A stretch of 31,167 nucleotides of DNA, from assembly GCA_039914705.1 (NCBI GenBank), contig JBDSOT010000005.1:1-31167 (forward strand), in the 5' to 3' direction. Source of the stretch: JBDSTW01 sp039914705 (lineage in GTDB: Bacteria > Pseudomonadota > Gammaproteobacteria > SURF-13). Shown here piece by piece: positions 13,736 to 21,693 of this stretch. The notes beneath the pieces were generated by a model, which saw nothing but the letters and a program-made list of their open reading frames with translations, was not told where the DNA came from and ran no database searches. Made by a program: the position numbers and the translations under genes. Every line of letters starts with the position of its first letter. Positions within the stretch are counted from its first letter, which is position 1.

Positions 13736-14476
13736 TTATATCAGCGGTATCACGTGCTCAAGCAGTTTGCGTACCTTGCTCATACCCGACTTCAACTGAA
13801 TCTCTATCTCGTGCATGGAGATGGAGCTATCGCCCCGACCCGCAGCCAGATTCGCGATGACGGCGCAGGTGGCGTACTCCAGGCCCAGTTCGCGCGCCAA
13901 TACCGCCTCGGGCATGCCGGTCATGCCGACGATGTCGCAACCGTCGCGCTCCATGCGGTCGATCTCTGCGGCAGTTTCAAGTCGTGGCCCCTGTGTTGCG
14001 CCATAAGTCGCATCGAAGCTAGCATCCAGGCCGGCGAGTTTACAGCCTTGCATGAGGCTGTCGCGTAGTGCCTGACTGTAGGGGAAGGTGAAGTCGATAT
14101 GGATAACCGGCCCCTGACTGGCCTCAACAAAGGTGTGGGCGCGCGACCAGGTGTAATCAATTATTTGATCGGGAATGACCACCCGCCCAGGCGTCAAATC
14201 CGCGCGGATACCACCCACAGCGGCCACGGCAATGACCTTGCTTACGCCAACCTGCTTTAACGCCCATAAATTTGCGCGGTAATTGATCTCGTGCGGCGGG
14301 ATGGAATGGCCGGAGCCGTGGCGCGGCAAAAATACCAATTTTTTGCCACACAATATTCCGTGCGTTAACGGACCTGACGGTTCGCCGTAAGGTGTGTGCA
14401 CCATTTCCCGGTGCGTAATCTCCAGCGTCTTTAACGAGCGCAGTCCGGTCCCGCCGATGATTGCAAGTTCTGCCAT
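13736..14476 (-). CDS. mtnP: S-methyl-5'-thioinosine phosphorylase (MTAP/PNP family)
   Basis: The enzyme cleaves methylthio-nucleosides with phosphate, giving the free purine base and methylthioribose-1-phosphate. The 246-residue protein has the trimeric PNP/MTAP fold motifs: AIIGGTGLRSL at the N terminus, FLPRHGSGHSIPPHEINYRAN, AVAAVGGIRADLTPGRVVIP, YGATQGPRLET and GMTGMPEAVLARELGLEYA. The small size and the GMTGMPEAVLARE block resemble the Pseudomonas methylthioinosine enzyme more than human MTAP, so hypoxanthine is the likely product. It follows hpt by 5 bp; HGPRT would convert that hypoxanthine to IMP. True preference between MTA and MTI cannot be read from sequence alone. Confidence 0.88.
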   Translation of the reverse strand: MAELAIIGGTGLRSLKTLEITHREMVHTPYGEPSGPLTHGILCGKKLVFLPRHGSGHSIPPHEINYRANLWALKQVGVSKVIAVAAVGGIRADLTPGRVVIPDQIIDYTWSRAHTFVEASQGPVIHIDFTFPYSQALRDSLMQGCKLAGLDASFDATYGATQGPRLETAAEIDRMERDGCDIVGMTGMPEAVLARELGLEYATCAVIANLAAGRGDSSISMHEIEIQLKSGMSKVRKLLEHVIPLI

Positions 14477-14481
14477 GGTTG

Positions 14482-15033
14482 TTAATTATCCTTGACTGCG
14501 TAAATTCCGGGCGCGTTGCGCAAATAGCCGTGATAATCCATGCCGTAGCCAAACACATAACGATCCGCCACCGTCAAGCCCACGAAATCGGCGCGCATAC
14601 CCTGCTTGCGGTCATGCAGTTTATCGACGAGGGCCACACTATACACCTCGCTGGCACCAGCGGCCCGGCACTCCTCGACAATGGCCGTGAGCGTCACGCC
14701 TTCGTCAAAAATATCGTCCACCACCAATATTGCGCGATCCTGCAATGCATGCGTTGGCCTTGCCAGCCAATGCAATTTTCCGCCTTGAGTCGTGCCGCCG
14801 TAGCGGGTGACATGGATATAGTCGAGTTGCAGCGGGAACTGTAGCTGGGTAAGAAGTTTGCCTGCGGTAATCATGCCGCCGGTCATGACACATAACACCA
14901 GGGGATTGCTGTTGCTGAGCTGTGTGGAAATCGCCGCGGCCATGTGCGTGAGTGCTGCCTCGACCTGATCTTCCGAATACAAAAGATCGGCTTGCTCAAG
15001 GACCTCACGGGCTTGCTGGGCAGTTATGGACAT
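14482..15033 (-). CDS. hpt: Hypoxanthine-guanine phosphoribosyltransferase
   Basis: Converts hypoxanthine or guanine plus PRPP to IMP or GMP. The 183-residue protein carries the type I PRTase PRPP loop ILVVDDIFDEGVTL (about residues 98-111), the base-binding region near FVGLTVADRYVFGYGMDYHG, and CVMTGGMITAGKLL near residue 48. Length is normal. It sits 34 bp after nagZ and 5 bp before mtnP in one operon, where it can use the hypoxanthine released by the methylthioinosine phosphorylase. Confidence 0.93.
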   Translation of the reverse strand: MSITAQQAREVLEQADLLYSEDQVEAALTHMAAAISTQLSNSNPLVLCVMTGGMITAGKLLTQLQFPLQLDYIHVTRYGGTTQGGKLHWLARPTHALQDRAILVVDDIFDEGVTLTAIVEECRAAGASEVYSVALVDKLHDRKQGMRADFVGLTVADRYVFGYGMDYHGYLRNAPGIYAVKDN

Positions 15034-15067
15034 GGCGCGTAATTATTCTTGGAGAAAGGAGCCGGGA

Positions 15068-16123
15068 TTATAGAAGGGTTAAATTTTCCGCGCCAGCCGC
15101 GCCGGGAATCAATGTGTTGACGGCCTGGATGGCCTGCGCCCACGCCGGGTTTTTTTGCAGTCCATGGCGGCTGATCTGGCCGCGCCCGCGCATGCGCACC
15201 AGGCGCATATACGCCACTGGATTATCGTAAGCGCCCAGGCCATCCAGCACCTGGGCTGCGGCCTGCGGATTATTGCACACCAGCACCATGTCGCAGCCGG
15301 CATGCAGTGCCGCTTGGGCGCGCTCCAAAAAATTACCCGCCACGCTCGCACCCTCCATGCTCAGATCGTCGCTGAAGATGGCGCCCTGAAATTCGAGGCG
15401 TCCGCGCAAAACCTCGCGCATCCAGAACGGCGAAAAACCCGCCGGGTGCGGATCGACATTCGGATAGATCACGTGTGCGGGCATGATCGCGGCCAGGCCG
15501 TAGTGAATCATGCGCTCGAAGGGCAAAATATCTTCGGCATAAATGTCCTCATAGCGGCGCTCGTCAATCGGAATAGCGGTGTGCGAATCTGCCTCAACGC
15601 CACCGTGGCCGGGAAAATGTTTGCCGGTCGCGGCCATGCCCGCGTGTTTCATGCCGATCATATAAGAGTGCGCGATATCGGCGAGGGCCTGCGGATTGCT
15701 GTGAAACGCGCGGTCGCCGATTACCTGGCTGATACCCCGATCCACATCCAGCACCGGGGCAAAACTGAAGTCGATGCCGACGGCGCGCAACTCGCTCGCC
15801 ATCAACCAGCCGCAGGTCTCCGCGAGACGTCTGGCAAGCTGCTCGCTGCTGTCGTAGATAGTGCCGAGTTGCCGCACCGCAGGCAAGCGGCTGAATCCGT
15901 CGCGAAATCGCTGCACACGCCCGCCTTCATGATCGACGGATACCAGCAGGCGCGGTTCGCGCAATTCGTGTATCTCTTTAACCAACGCCTCGATCTGTTC
16001 CGGAGAAACATAATTGCGGCTGAATAAAATGACAGCACCGACCAGAGGGTGACGCAACATGTCGCGCTCAACGGCCGTTAGGACCGGACCCGCTAGGTCT
16101 ACCATTACTGGTCCTAAAGACAA
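15068..16123 (-). CDS. nagZ: Beta-N-acetylhexosaminidase NagZ
   Basis: NagZ is a cytoplasmic family GH3 enzyme that removes GlcNAc from GlcNAc-anhydroMurNAc peptides during cell-wall recycling; its product can induce AmpC in some species. Motifs: GPVMVDLAGP at the start, LVSVDHEGGRVQRFR, the catalytic KHFPGHGGVEADSH (His-Asp dyad) and SDDLSM with the nucleophile Asp. The frame is open to an ATG at 16225, which would overlap the upstream gene by 59 bp and add 34 unrelated residues. TTG at 16123 has AAGGA at a spacing of 7 and gives the standard MxLGPVM-like N terminus, hence 351 residues. Confidence 0.95.
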   Translation of the reverse strand: MSLGPVMVDLAGPVLTAVERDMLRHPLVGAVILFSRNYVSPEQIEALVKEIHELREPRLLVSVDHEGGRVQRFRDGFSRLPAVRQLGTIYDSSEQLARRLAETCGWLMASELRAVGIDFSFAPVLDVDRGISQVIGDRAFHSNPQALADIAHSYMIGMKHAGMAATGKHFPGHGGVEADSHTAIPIDERRYEDIYAEDILPFERMIHYGLAAIMPAHVIYPNVDPHPAGFSPFWMREVLRGRLEFQGAIFSDDLSMEGASVAGNFLERAQAALHAGCDMVLVCNNPQAAAQVLDGLGAYDNPVAYMRLVRMRGRGQISRHGLQKNPAWAQAIQAVNTLIPGAAGAENLTLL

Positions 16124-16166
16124 GGGATTTTCCTTCTGAGCAGCATTGGCCGTATACCCCGAATCG

Positions 16167-16658
16167 CTAAGTCTTGATGAAAACGCGCGTGCCCACTTTA
16201 ACACGCTCAAATAATTCAATGACATCGTGGTTGCGCATTTTTACGCATCCGTGAGAACTGGGGACACCCATTACGTCATCGTCCGGACAGCCGTGAATAT
16301 AGATATAACGGCGCATGGTATCGACCACCCCCAACCGATTTTTACCCGGCTCCAGGCCGCTCAACCACAGGATGCGTGTAAGTATCCAATCGCGGGCGGG
16401 AAATTTCTCGCGTAGTTGCGGCGTATAAATTTCACCGGTAGTGCGCCGTCCAACAAACACCGTAGCGGGCACGCAACCCTGTCCTATTTTAGCGCGAATA
16501 TAGTGCCGGCCGCGCGGTGTGCATTCACTGCCCGCCACTTCACCCGGCCCGTTTTTCGCGGTGCTCACCAGCACATCGAGCGCTATCTGGTTCGCATCGC
16601 GCAGGCGCAGACGCTGCTCGGAAATACTGACCTCAATCGTCAATTCACTGTCTGGCAT
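16167..16658 (-). CDS. Cytoplasmic YkuD-family enzyme, probable L,D-carboxypeptidase (ElsL-like)
   Basis: The 163-residue protein is almost wholly one YkuD domain. His122 and the SHGCVKM motif (Ser135-Met141, nucleophile Cys138) supply the catalytic residues; the position after the Cys pair is Lys140, where Arg is usual. There is no signal peptide, membrane anchor or LysM domain, unlike periplasmic L,D-transpeptidases. Acinetobacter ElsL is a signal-less YkuD enzyme that trims tetrapeptides in the cytoplasm during peptidoglycan recycling, and nagZ lies directly downstream, so the same role is likely here (inference). It is the first gene of the minus-strand operon with nagZ, hpt and mtnP. Confidence 0.75.
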   Translation of the reverse strand: MPDSELTIEVSISEQRLRLRDANQIALDVLVSTAKNGPGEVAGSECTPRGRHYIRAKIGQGCVPATVFVGRRTTGEIYTPQLREKFPARDWILTRILWLSGLEPGKNRLGVVDTMRRYIYIHGCPDDDVMGVPSSHGCVKMRNHDVIELFERVKVGTRVFIKT

Positions 16659-16790
16659 TTAAAATTCACTACTGAGCACTGGGATTGCAAACGATTCTGG
16701 GCAGCTGAGCATGCAGTGTATGATATACGTCAAGCCGGTAAATCCCTACCCTGACACAGCATCCCATAGCTCCGGCTAACAAGGAACTAC

Positions 16791-17888
16791 ATGATCGAGG
16801 ATAACGTGGCCGAAGCCACAATGAGCGCGTACATCAAGCGGATCGCCACCGGTCCGAAAATGAGTAAGGATTTGACCTTGGCGGACGCGCGCAATGGCAT
16901 GGAGCTGATCCTGACGGGGGCGGTCGATCCGGTGCAGGCCGCGATTTTTCTCATCGCCCTGCGTATGAAGCGCGAATCGGACGATGAGAATTTCGGTATC
17001 CTGGAGGCCCTGCGCGCGCATACTCTTTTCAGTGTTGCCGAGGTGGATGAGTTAATCGACATCGGCGATCCCTACGATGGTTTTCTGCGCCATCTGCCCG
17101 CCGGGCCTTTTTTACCGGCCCTGCTGGCGGCCTGCGGCGTATCTGCGGTTTCGCACGGTTGTCAACAACTCGGCCCCAAATTTGGCCTAACGCATCATCA
17201 GGTATTGGCTGCTGCGGGGATTAAGGTAAATCTTGCGCCGCAAGAAGCGGCGGCTTGTATAAGCAATCCTCGCATCGGCTGGGCCTATATTGATCAACGT
17301 CACTTTAACCCTGCGTTGCATGCCCTCACGGAGCTGCGCCGCCTCATAGTCAAGCGGCCGTGTCTGGCAACACTGGAAAAATTATGCGGCCCGCTGCGTG
17401 CACGCGAAAAAAATCATTTAGTGGTGGGCTATGTTCACGCCGCCTACGAACAGCTGCTTCCGCAACTCGCGCGCCACGCCGTTTATAACTCGGCGCTGGT
17501 GCTACGCGGCATCGAAGGCGGAATCGTTGCACCGCTCAATGCGCCGAGCAAGCTGTCCGGTTATACCCGTGATGGCCTTGATGTCTCCGAAAAACTATCT
17601 CCACACGAAGCCGGCATCGACTCGAAGCTGCGTAACACCTCGCTACCGGACGCATTGGATAATGAGATATTCGATCATGGTCTGATCGCCGCCACCGCAG
17701 CCCAGGCAGGCTTGGCGGCATTAAATGGGGCAAGTGGCCCAATGCGCGATAGCCTGGTGCTCGCCGCCGCTGCCATCCTTCAACATATTGGGCGGGCCAA
17801 ATCGCTTAACGCCGCCGCCGCGCTGGCGAGAGATGCACTTGACTCCGGCAGTGCACGCGAGCGTTTCAAATTGTTCCCTCATCACTGA
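16791..17888 (+). CDS. TrpD2-like glycosyltransferase-fold protein (YbiB family)
   Basis: The 365-residue protein has the anthranilate phosphoribosyltransferase fold: an N-terminal helical domain (LADARNGMELILTGAVDPVQ AAIFL-type, residues about 28-55) and an alpha/beta domain. The glycine-rich PRPP loop GTGGD of real TrpD is replaced by DPYDG near residue 92, and the next block reads AVSHGCQQLGPKFGLTHHQV. These changes define the TrpD2/YbiB group, which is thought to bind nucleic acid rather than make tryptophan. ATG at 16791 has AAGGA upstream. It converges on cysG and is divergent from the YkuD-nagZ operon. No trp genes are nearby. Confidence 0.82.
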   Translation: MIEDNVAEATMSAYIKRIATGPKMSKDLTLADARNGMELILTGAVDPVQAAIFLIALRMKRESDDENFGILEALRAHTLFSVAEVDELIDIGDPYDGFLRHLPAGPFLPALLAACGVSAVSHGCQQLGPKFGLTHHQVLAAAGIKVNLAPQEAAACISNPRIGWAYIDQRHFNPALHALTELRRLIVKRPCLATLEKLCGPLRAREKNHLVVGYVHAAYEQLLPQLARHAVYNSALVLRGIEGGIVAPLNAPSKLSGYTRDGLDVSEKLSPHEAGIDSKLRNTSLPDALDNEIFDHGLIAATAAQAGLAALNGASGPMRDSLVLAAAAILQHIGRAKSLNAAAALARDALDSGSARERFKLFPHH

Positions 17889-17916
17889 GCAAGGTCTGGC
17901 TGCTTGCCATTAACTC

Positions 17917-19296
17917 CTACGGATTAAACCACGCCAGTTTGCCGTGCAGCTTTACGACCTCGCCGACGATAATTAAGGTCGGCGCGTGCACTTCGGTATT
18001 TTTAATAATCTCCGGTAGGGTTTCCAGCGTGCCGATTAACACGCGCTGCTGACGCGTCGTACCCTGCTGAATAAGTGCGGTCGGCATGGTCGCGGGCATG
18101 CCGTGCGCTATCAATTCGCGGCACAAGATATCCAGGCCCACCAGCCCCATATACACCACGATGGTCTGTTGCGGCTGCACCAGCGCATCCCAATTCAGAT
18201 CCATGCTGCCGTCTTTTAAATTGCCCGTCACAAAAATACAGGCCTGCGCATAATCACGATGGGTCAGCGGGATGCCCGCATAGGCCGCACAGCCGTTCGC
18301 GGCGGTAATACCGGGGACGACTTGAAAGGGAATGCCTTCCTGCGCAAGCGTGTCGATCTCTTCGCCGCCGCGCCCGAAGATAAATGGATCGCCGCCTTTG
18401 AGACGCAGCACGCGTTTGCCCTGTCTGGCCAGCGTTACCATTAACTGATTAATCTCCTCCTGGCGCACGGTATGCACACTGCGCCGTTTGCCTACATAAA
18501 TGCGTTCGGCATCGCGGCGTGTTAAATCCAGCACCTCCGCGCTGACCAGACGGTCATGCAATACTACATCCGCCTGCTGCATGAGGCGCAGCGCACGAAA
18601 CGTGAGCAGATCGGGATCACCGGGGCCGCCGCCGACCAGATAAACCTCGCCGGTTGTGCGTATGTGATCACCATCCAGCTCGGCTTGCAGGGCCGTACGT
18701 GCTGCATCGTCCTGCCCGGCAAATACCCGTTCTGCAATCGGACCCTGAAGAATTTTTTCCCAGAAAATACGGCGCTGCGCAGGGTTTGTGAAGCGTTTTT
18801 TTACGGCATCGCGAAAACTCCCCGCGAGTGCCGCGAGTCGGCCATAAGCTGCGGGTATTATTGTTTCCAAACGGGCGCGCAGCAGCCGCGCCAAAACGGG
18901 CGATGCACCGCCGCTGGATACCGCGACTATGATGGGCGAGCGGTCAACTATGGAGGGAAAAATAAAGCTGCACAGTTCTGGCCTATCCACGACATTGACC
19001 GGGATATTTCTTTGCATTGCGAGTTCAGAAACGCGGCGATTTACATCTGCGTTGTTGGTTGCGGCTACAATTAACTGGCAGCCGGCAAGATCGTCTGCGG
19101 AAAATTCAGCCGCATGATGAGTAAGCTTGCCTTCTTCTACCCATTGTCTGAGCGTATCGCCCAACACGGGTGACACAACCATCACGCAGCCACCGGCACG
19201 CAACAGCAAAGCGGCCTTGCGCGCCGCGACCTCGCCGCCGCCTACCACCAGGCAAGGCTTGTTTTTAATATTTAAAAATACCGGGAGATAATCCAT
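17917..19296 (-). CDS. cysG: Siroheme synthase (fused CysG)
   Basis: A trifunctional enzyme that methylates uroporphyrinogen III twice, oxidises precorrin-2 and inserts iron, giving siroheme for sulfite and nitrite reductases. Residues about 1-210 form the dehydrogenase/ferrochelatase domain with VVGGGEVAARKAALLLRAGG (NAD-binding). Residues about 215-455 form the SUMT domain with YLVGGGPGDPDLLTFRAL, YVGKRRSVHTVRQEEIN and VLRLKGGDPFIFGRGGEE. The 459-residue length is that of E. coli CysG. It is monocistronic here, convergent with the TrpD2 gene; no cys or nir genes are adjacent. Confidence 0.97.
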   Translation of the reverse strand: MDYLPVFLNIKNKPCLVVGGGEVAARKAALLLRAGGCVMVVSPVLGDTLRQWVEEGKLTHHAAEFSADDLAGCQLIVAATNNADVNRRVSELAMQRNIPVNVVDRPELCSFIFPSIVDRSPIIVAVSSGGASPVLARLLRARLETIIPAAYGRLAALAGSFRDAVKKRFTNPAQRRIFWEKILQGPIAERVFAGQDDAARTALQAELDGDHIRTTGEVYLVGGGPGDPDLLTFRALRLMQQADVVLHDRLVSAEVLDLTRRDAERIYVGKRRSVHTVRQEEINQLMVTLARQGKRVLRLKGGDPFIFGRGGEEIDTLAQEGIPFQVVPGITAANGCAAYAGIPLTHRDYAQACIFVTGNLKDGSMDLNWDALVQPQQTIVVYMGLVGLDILCRELIAHGMPATMPTALIQQGTTRQQRVLIGTLETLPEIIKNTEVHAPTLIIVGEVVKLHGKLAWFNP

Positions 19297-19413
19297 TGCT
19301 TAATCCGATCGCAGGTCAGCAATCGCCTTTCATTTTATATTGCGGTAGAAGTGTCGGTTTGATATTCAATGGTAAGATAACTCATGCTATTTAAATAGAG
19401 AAAAGGAAGGCTC

Positions 19414-20715
19414 ATGAGGTTCCTTGGAATCGGTGAATACAACAGCCTGGGTGACATGTACTACCGCCTTGCTAACGCGGGGCACGAGGTGCGCGTGTTC
19501 ATCGAGGCACCCGAGGCCCATGATATTTTCCAGGGAATGATAACGCGCAGCACTGATTGGCGTGCGGAATTATCCTGGATCCGCGCTGCCGGCACGAATG
19601 GCATCATACTCTTCGAGTCCGCCGCCCAGGGTGAATTACAGGATCAGCTCAGGAATGACGGCTATAACGTGATCGGTGGCTGCGCCTTCGGTGACCGGCT
19701 GGAGTCTGATCGTGTGTTCGGCCAGGAAATTCTGCGCGCGCTGGGTTTGCCCATAGCAAAGTCCCATGCGTTTGATTCCTACGAACAAGCCATCGTCTTC
19801 GTGCACACGCGTAAGGGCCGTTATGTCTATAAAAATAACGGCAGTGAATCCGCCTCCACGCGCAATTATGTGGGTGAAATGGACGATGGGGCGGATATGA
19901 TCGCGCTGTTAGGCATGCACCAAGCACGACAGCTTACCGGTGTAAGGCCCAGCTTTATTTTGATGGAACACATTGAAGGCATCGAGGTCGGCGTCGGTGC
20001 CTACTTCAACGGCGAAGAATTCCTCACCCCGGCCTGCCTGGACTGGGAACACAAGCGATTCTTCCCCGGAGATTTGGGGGAATTGACCTGCGAGATGGGC
20101 ACGATAGTGACCTACCGGGGCGCTGAACGCATCTTCGATCTCACCCTGGCGCGCATGGCAGAACAATTGCGCGCATTCCATTATTGCGGTTACATCAATC
20201 TCAATACTATCGTGAATGCGCAAGGCATCTGGCCGCTCGAATTCACCTGCCGCTTCGGCTATCCGGGCTTTGCCATCTGCGATGCCCTGCACGATGAAGG
20301 CTGGGATTGTATATTCCGCAAGATGATTACGCGTGACGATCTCTCCATCAAAACCCGCAACGGTTTTGCCGCCGGCGTGGTGCTTACCGTCCCGCCATTT
20401 CCCTATGAATACGGCTACGCTGATCTCTCGAAAGGCGCGCCCATCTGTTTTCGCGACACCTTGACTGCGGCGGATCGACACAATCTGCATTATGGTGAAG
20501 TTGGGATGCTCGATTCACAACTTGTCACCAGCGGCTCGGTCGGTTATGTGATGGTGGTGACCGGCGCGGGCGAAACTGTTTTGCACGCGCAACGGCAGGT
20601 TTATGACCGGGTGCGTAAGGTTGTCGTGCCCAATATGCGCTATCGAACCGACATCGGCGACAAATTAATTCACCATGACCTGGCTCAATTAACAGCACTG
20701 GGTTATCTGCAATGA
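19414..20715 (+). CDS. PurD-like ATP-grasp ligase of unknown substrate
   Basis: The 433-residue protein has the layout of glycinamide ribonucleotide synthetase: a pre-ATP-grasp domain (1-100), then LESDRVFGQEILRALGLP (96-113), the ATP-binding KNNGSESASTRNY (140-152), a MEHIEGIEVGVGAYFNGEEF lid segment (184-203) and the metal-binding block LEFTCRFGYPG (275-285), where PurD has EFNxRFGDPE. The altered PG and the lack of PurD neighbours argue against purine synthesis. ATP-grasp enzymes activate a carboxylate as acyl phosphate and join it to an amine or thiol. RBS AAGGAAGG lies close to the ATG. Its stop overlaps the next start (ATGA), indicating one operon. The product faces the egtBD operon and likely belongs to the same pathway (inference). 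Confidence 0.75.
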   Translation: MRFLGIGEYNSLGDMYYRLANAGHEVRVFIEAPEAHDIFQGMITRSTDWRAELSWIRAAGTNGIILFESAAQGELQDQLRNDGYNVIGGCAFGDRLESDRVFGQEILRALGLPIAKSHAFDSYEQAIVFVHTRKGRYVYKNNGSESASTRNYVGEMDDGADMIALLGMHQARQLTGVRPSFILMEHIEGIEVGVGAYFNGEEFLTPACLDWEHKRFFPGDLGELTCEMGTIVTYRGAERIFDLTLARMAEQLRAFHYCGYINLNTIVNAQGIWPLEFTCRFGYPGFAICDALHDEGWDCIFRKMITRDDLSIKTRNGFAAGVVLTVPPFPYEYGYADLSKGAPICFRDTLTAADRHNLHYGEVGMLDSQLVTSGSVGYVMVVTGAGETVLHAQRQVYDRVRKVVVPNMRYRTDIGDKLIHHDLAQLTALGYLQ

Positions 20716-21677
20716 GCCTTTGTAATACGACTCCAGCAGCAAGCCTGGAAACGCTGATTGCAAGGCTGGAACCGCCTGCCGTGCGACCGTTGCTGGCGCA
20801 GTTTTTCGACGGCGCTATCTCTCCCGCCGTCACATTGATGTATCTGCTTATCGAAACGCGCGAGCTGACAACGATCAACAGGGCATTGAACAGCTTATTC
20901 TCCGGTATCGACGCATTGCCGGATGACAGTGGGTTACACCGTGAGCGCTTACTGCAACTTAGCGAGCTGATACGTGATAACCCATCGGGCTGCGCACGCA
21001 TCACGGCCATGCTGCTTAGTGATGTGGATAGCGACGCGCCTGCGAAGTCGGTGGAGGAAGGTATCGCCTTCTGTAAGCGCCTGTTTGACTGGTCTGTGCA
21101 AGAGTGTGCGGAGGCCAGCGTGGCGCTTTATTCACTGGGTAATCCGGAAATACTCGCGGCCGCCACGGCCGAAGTCGCCGCTAAAATGCAGGCGTGGGAC
21201 TTATTGCATTCCGAGTGCAGCGCGCTTGAAATCGGTTGCGGCATTGGCCGATTTCAAGTCGCGCTGGCAGGCAAGTTGCGGCACATAACCGGTATTGATG
21301 TCTCCGCCAGGATGATTGAAGCCGCGCAGTTGCGCTGCGCCGGGCTTACCAATGTACGGCTGTTGGAGTGTTCGGGCCATGATCTCGCGCAATTTTCCGA
21401 CGACAGTTTTGACCTGGTGTTCGCAGTCGATTCGTTTCCGTATTTGTGTCAGTCCGGGATGGCGCTGATAGCAACGCATTTTCACGAGGCGGCGCGGGTG
21501 CTGAGGTCACAAGGGGATTTTTTGATATTAAATTTCTCGTACCGCGATAATCTTTTACAGGACTGCGCTGATGTTGCGCGTCTGGCGGCCGAGGCCGGTT
21601 TTGAGCTGGTGATTAACGGCGAACGTGCGTTCACACTTTGGGACGGCGTAGCATTCCATTTACGGCGGCGGCGCTAA
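20712..21677 (+). CDS. Class I SAM-dependent methyltransferase
   Basis: The C-terminal half is a Rossmann methyltransferase: motif I LEIGCGIGRF (172-181), an acidic residue in GIDVSARMIEA about 20 residues later, and DDSFDLVFAVDSFPYLC as motif II/III. Residues 1-165 are mostly helical and match nothing I recognise; they may set substrate binding or dimerisation. It starts within the stop of the ATP-grasp gene (ATGA), so the two are translationally coupled. It ends 16 bp from the diiron oxidase stop, with which it converges. The methyl acceptor is unknown. Confidence 0.8.
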   Translation: MSLCNTTPAASLETLIARLEPPAVRPLLAQFFDGAISPAVTLMYLLIETRELTTINRALNSLFSGIDALPDDSGLHRERLLQLSELIRDNPSGCARITAMLLSDVDSDAPAKSVEEGIAFCKRLFDWSVQECAEASVALYSLGNPEILAAATAEVAAKMQAWDLLHSECSALEIGCGIGRFQVALAGKLRHITGIDVSARMIEAAQLRCAGLTNVRLLECSGHDLAQFSDDSFDLVFAVDSFPYLCQSGMALIATHFHEAARVLRSQGDFLILNFSYRDNLLQDCADVARLAAEAGFELVINGERAFTLWDGVAFHLRRRR

Positions 21678-21693
21678 AGGTCTGGCGCATGTC

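Noticed and set aside
16124..16225. ATG 16225 as the nagZ start
   Set aside because: It would overlap the YkuD gene by 59 bp and adds a non-conserved N terminus; TTG 16123 has a ribosome site and the expected N-terminal sequence.
19414..20715. Calling the ATP-grasp gene purD
   Set aside because: The fold matches, but the metal-binding block is altered and purH, the usual neighbour, is absent; the context points to another substrate.
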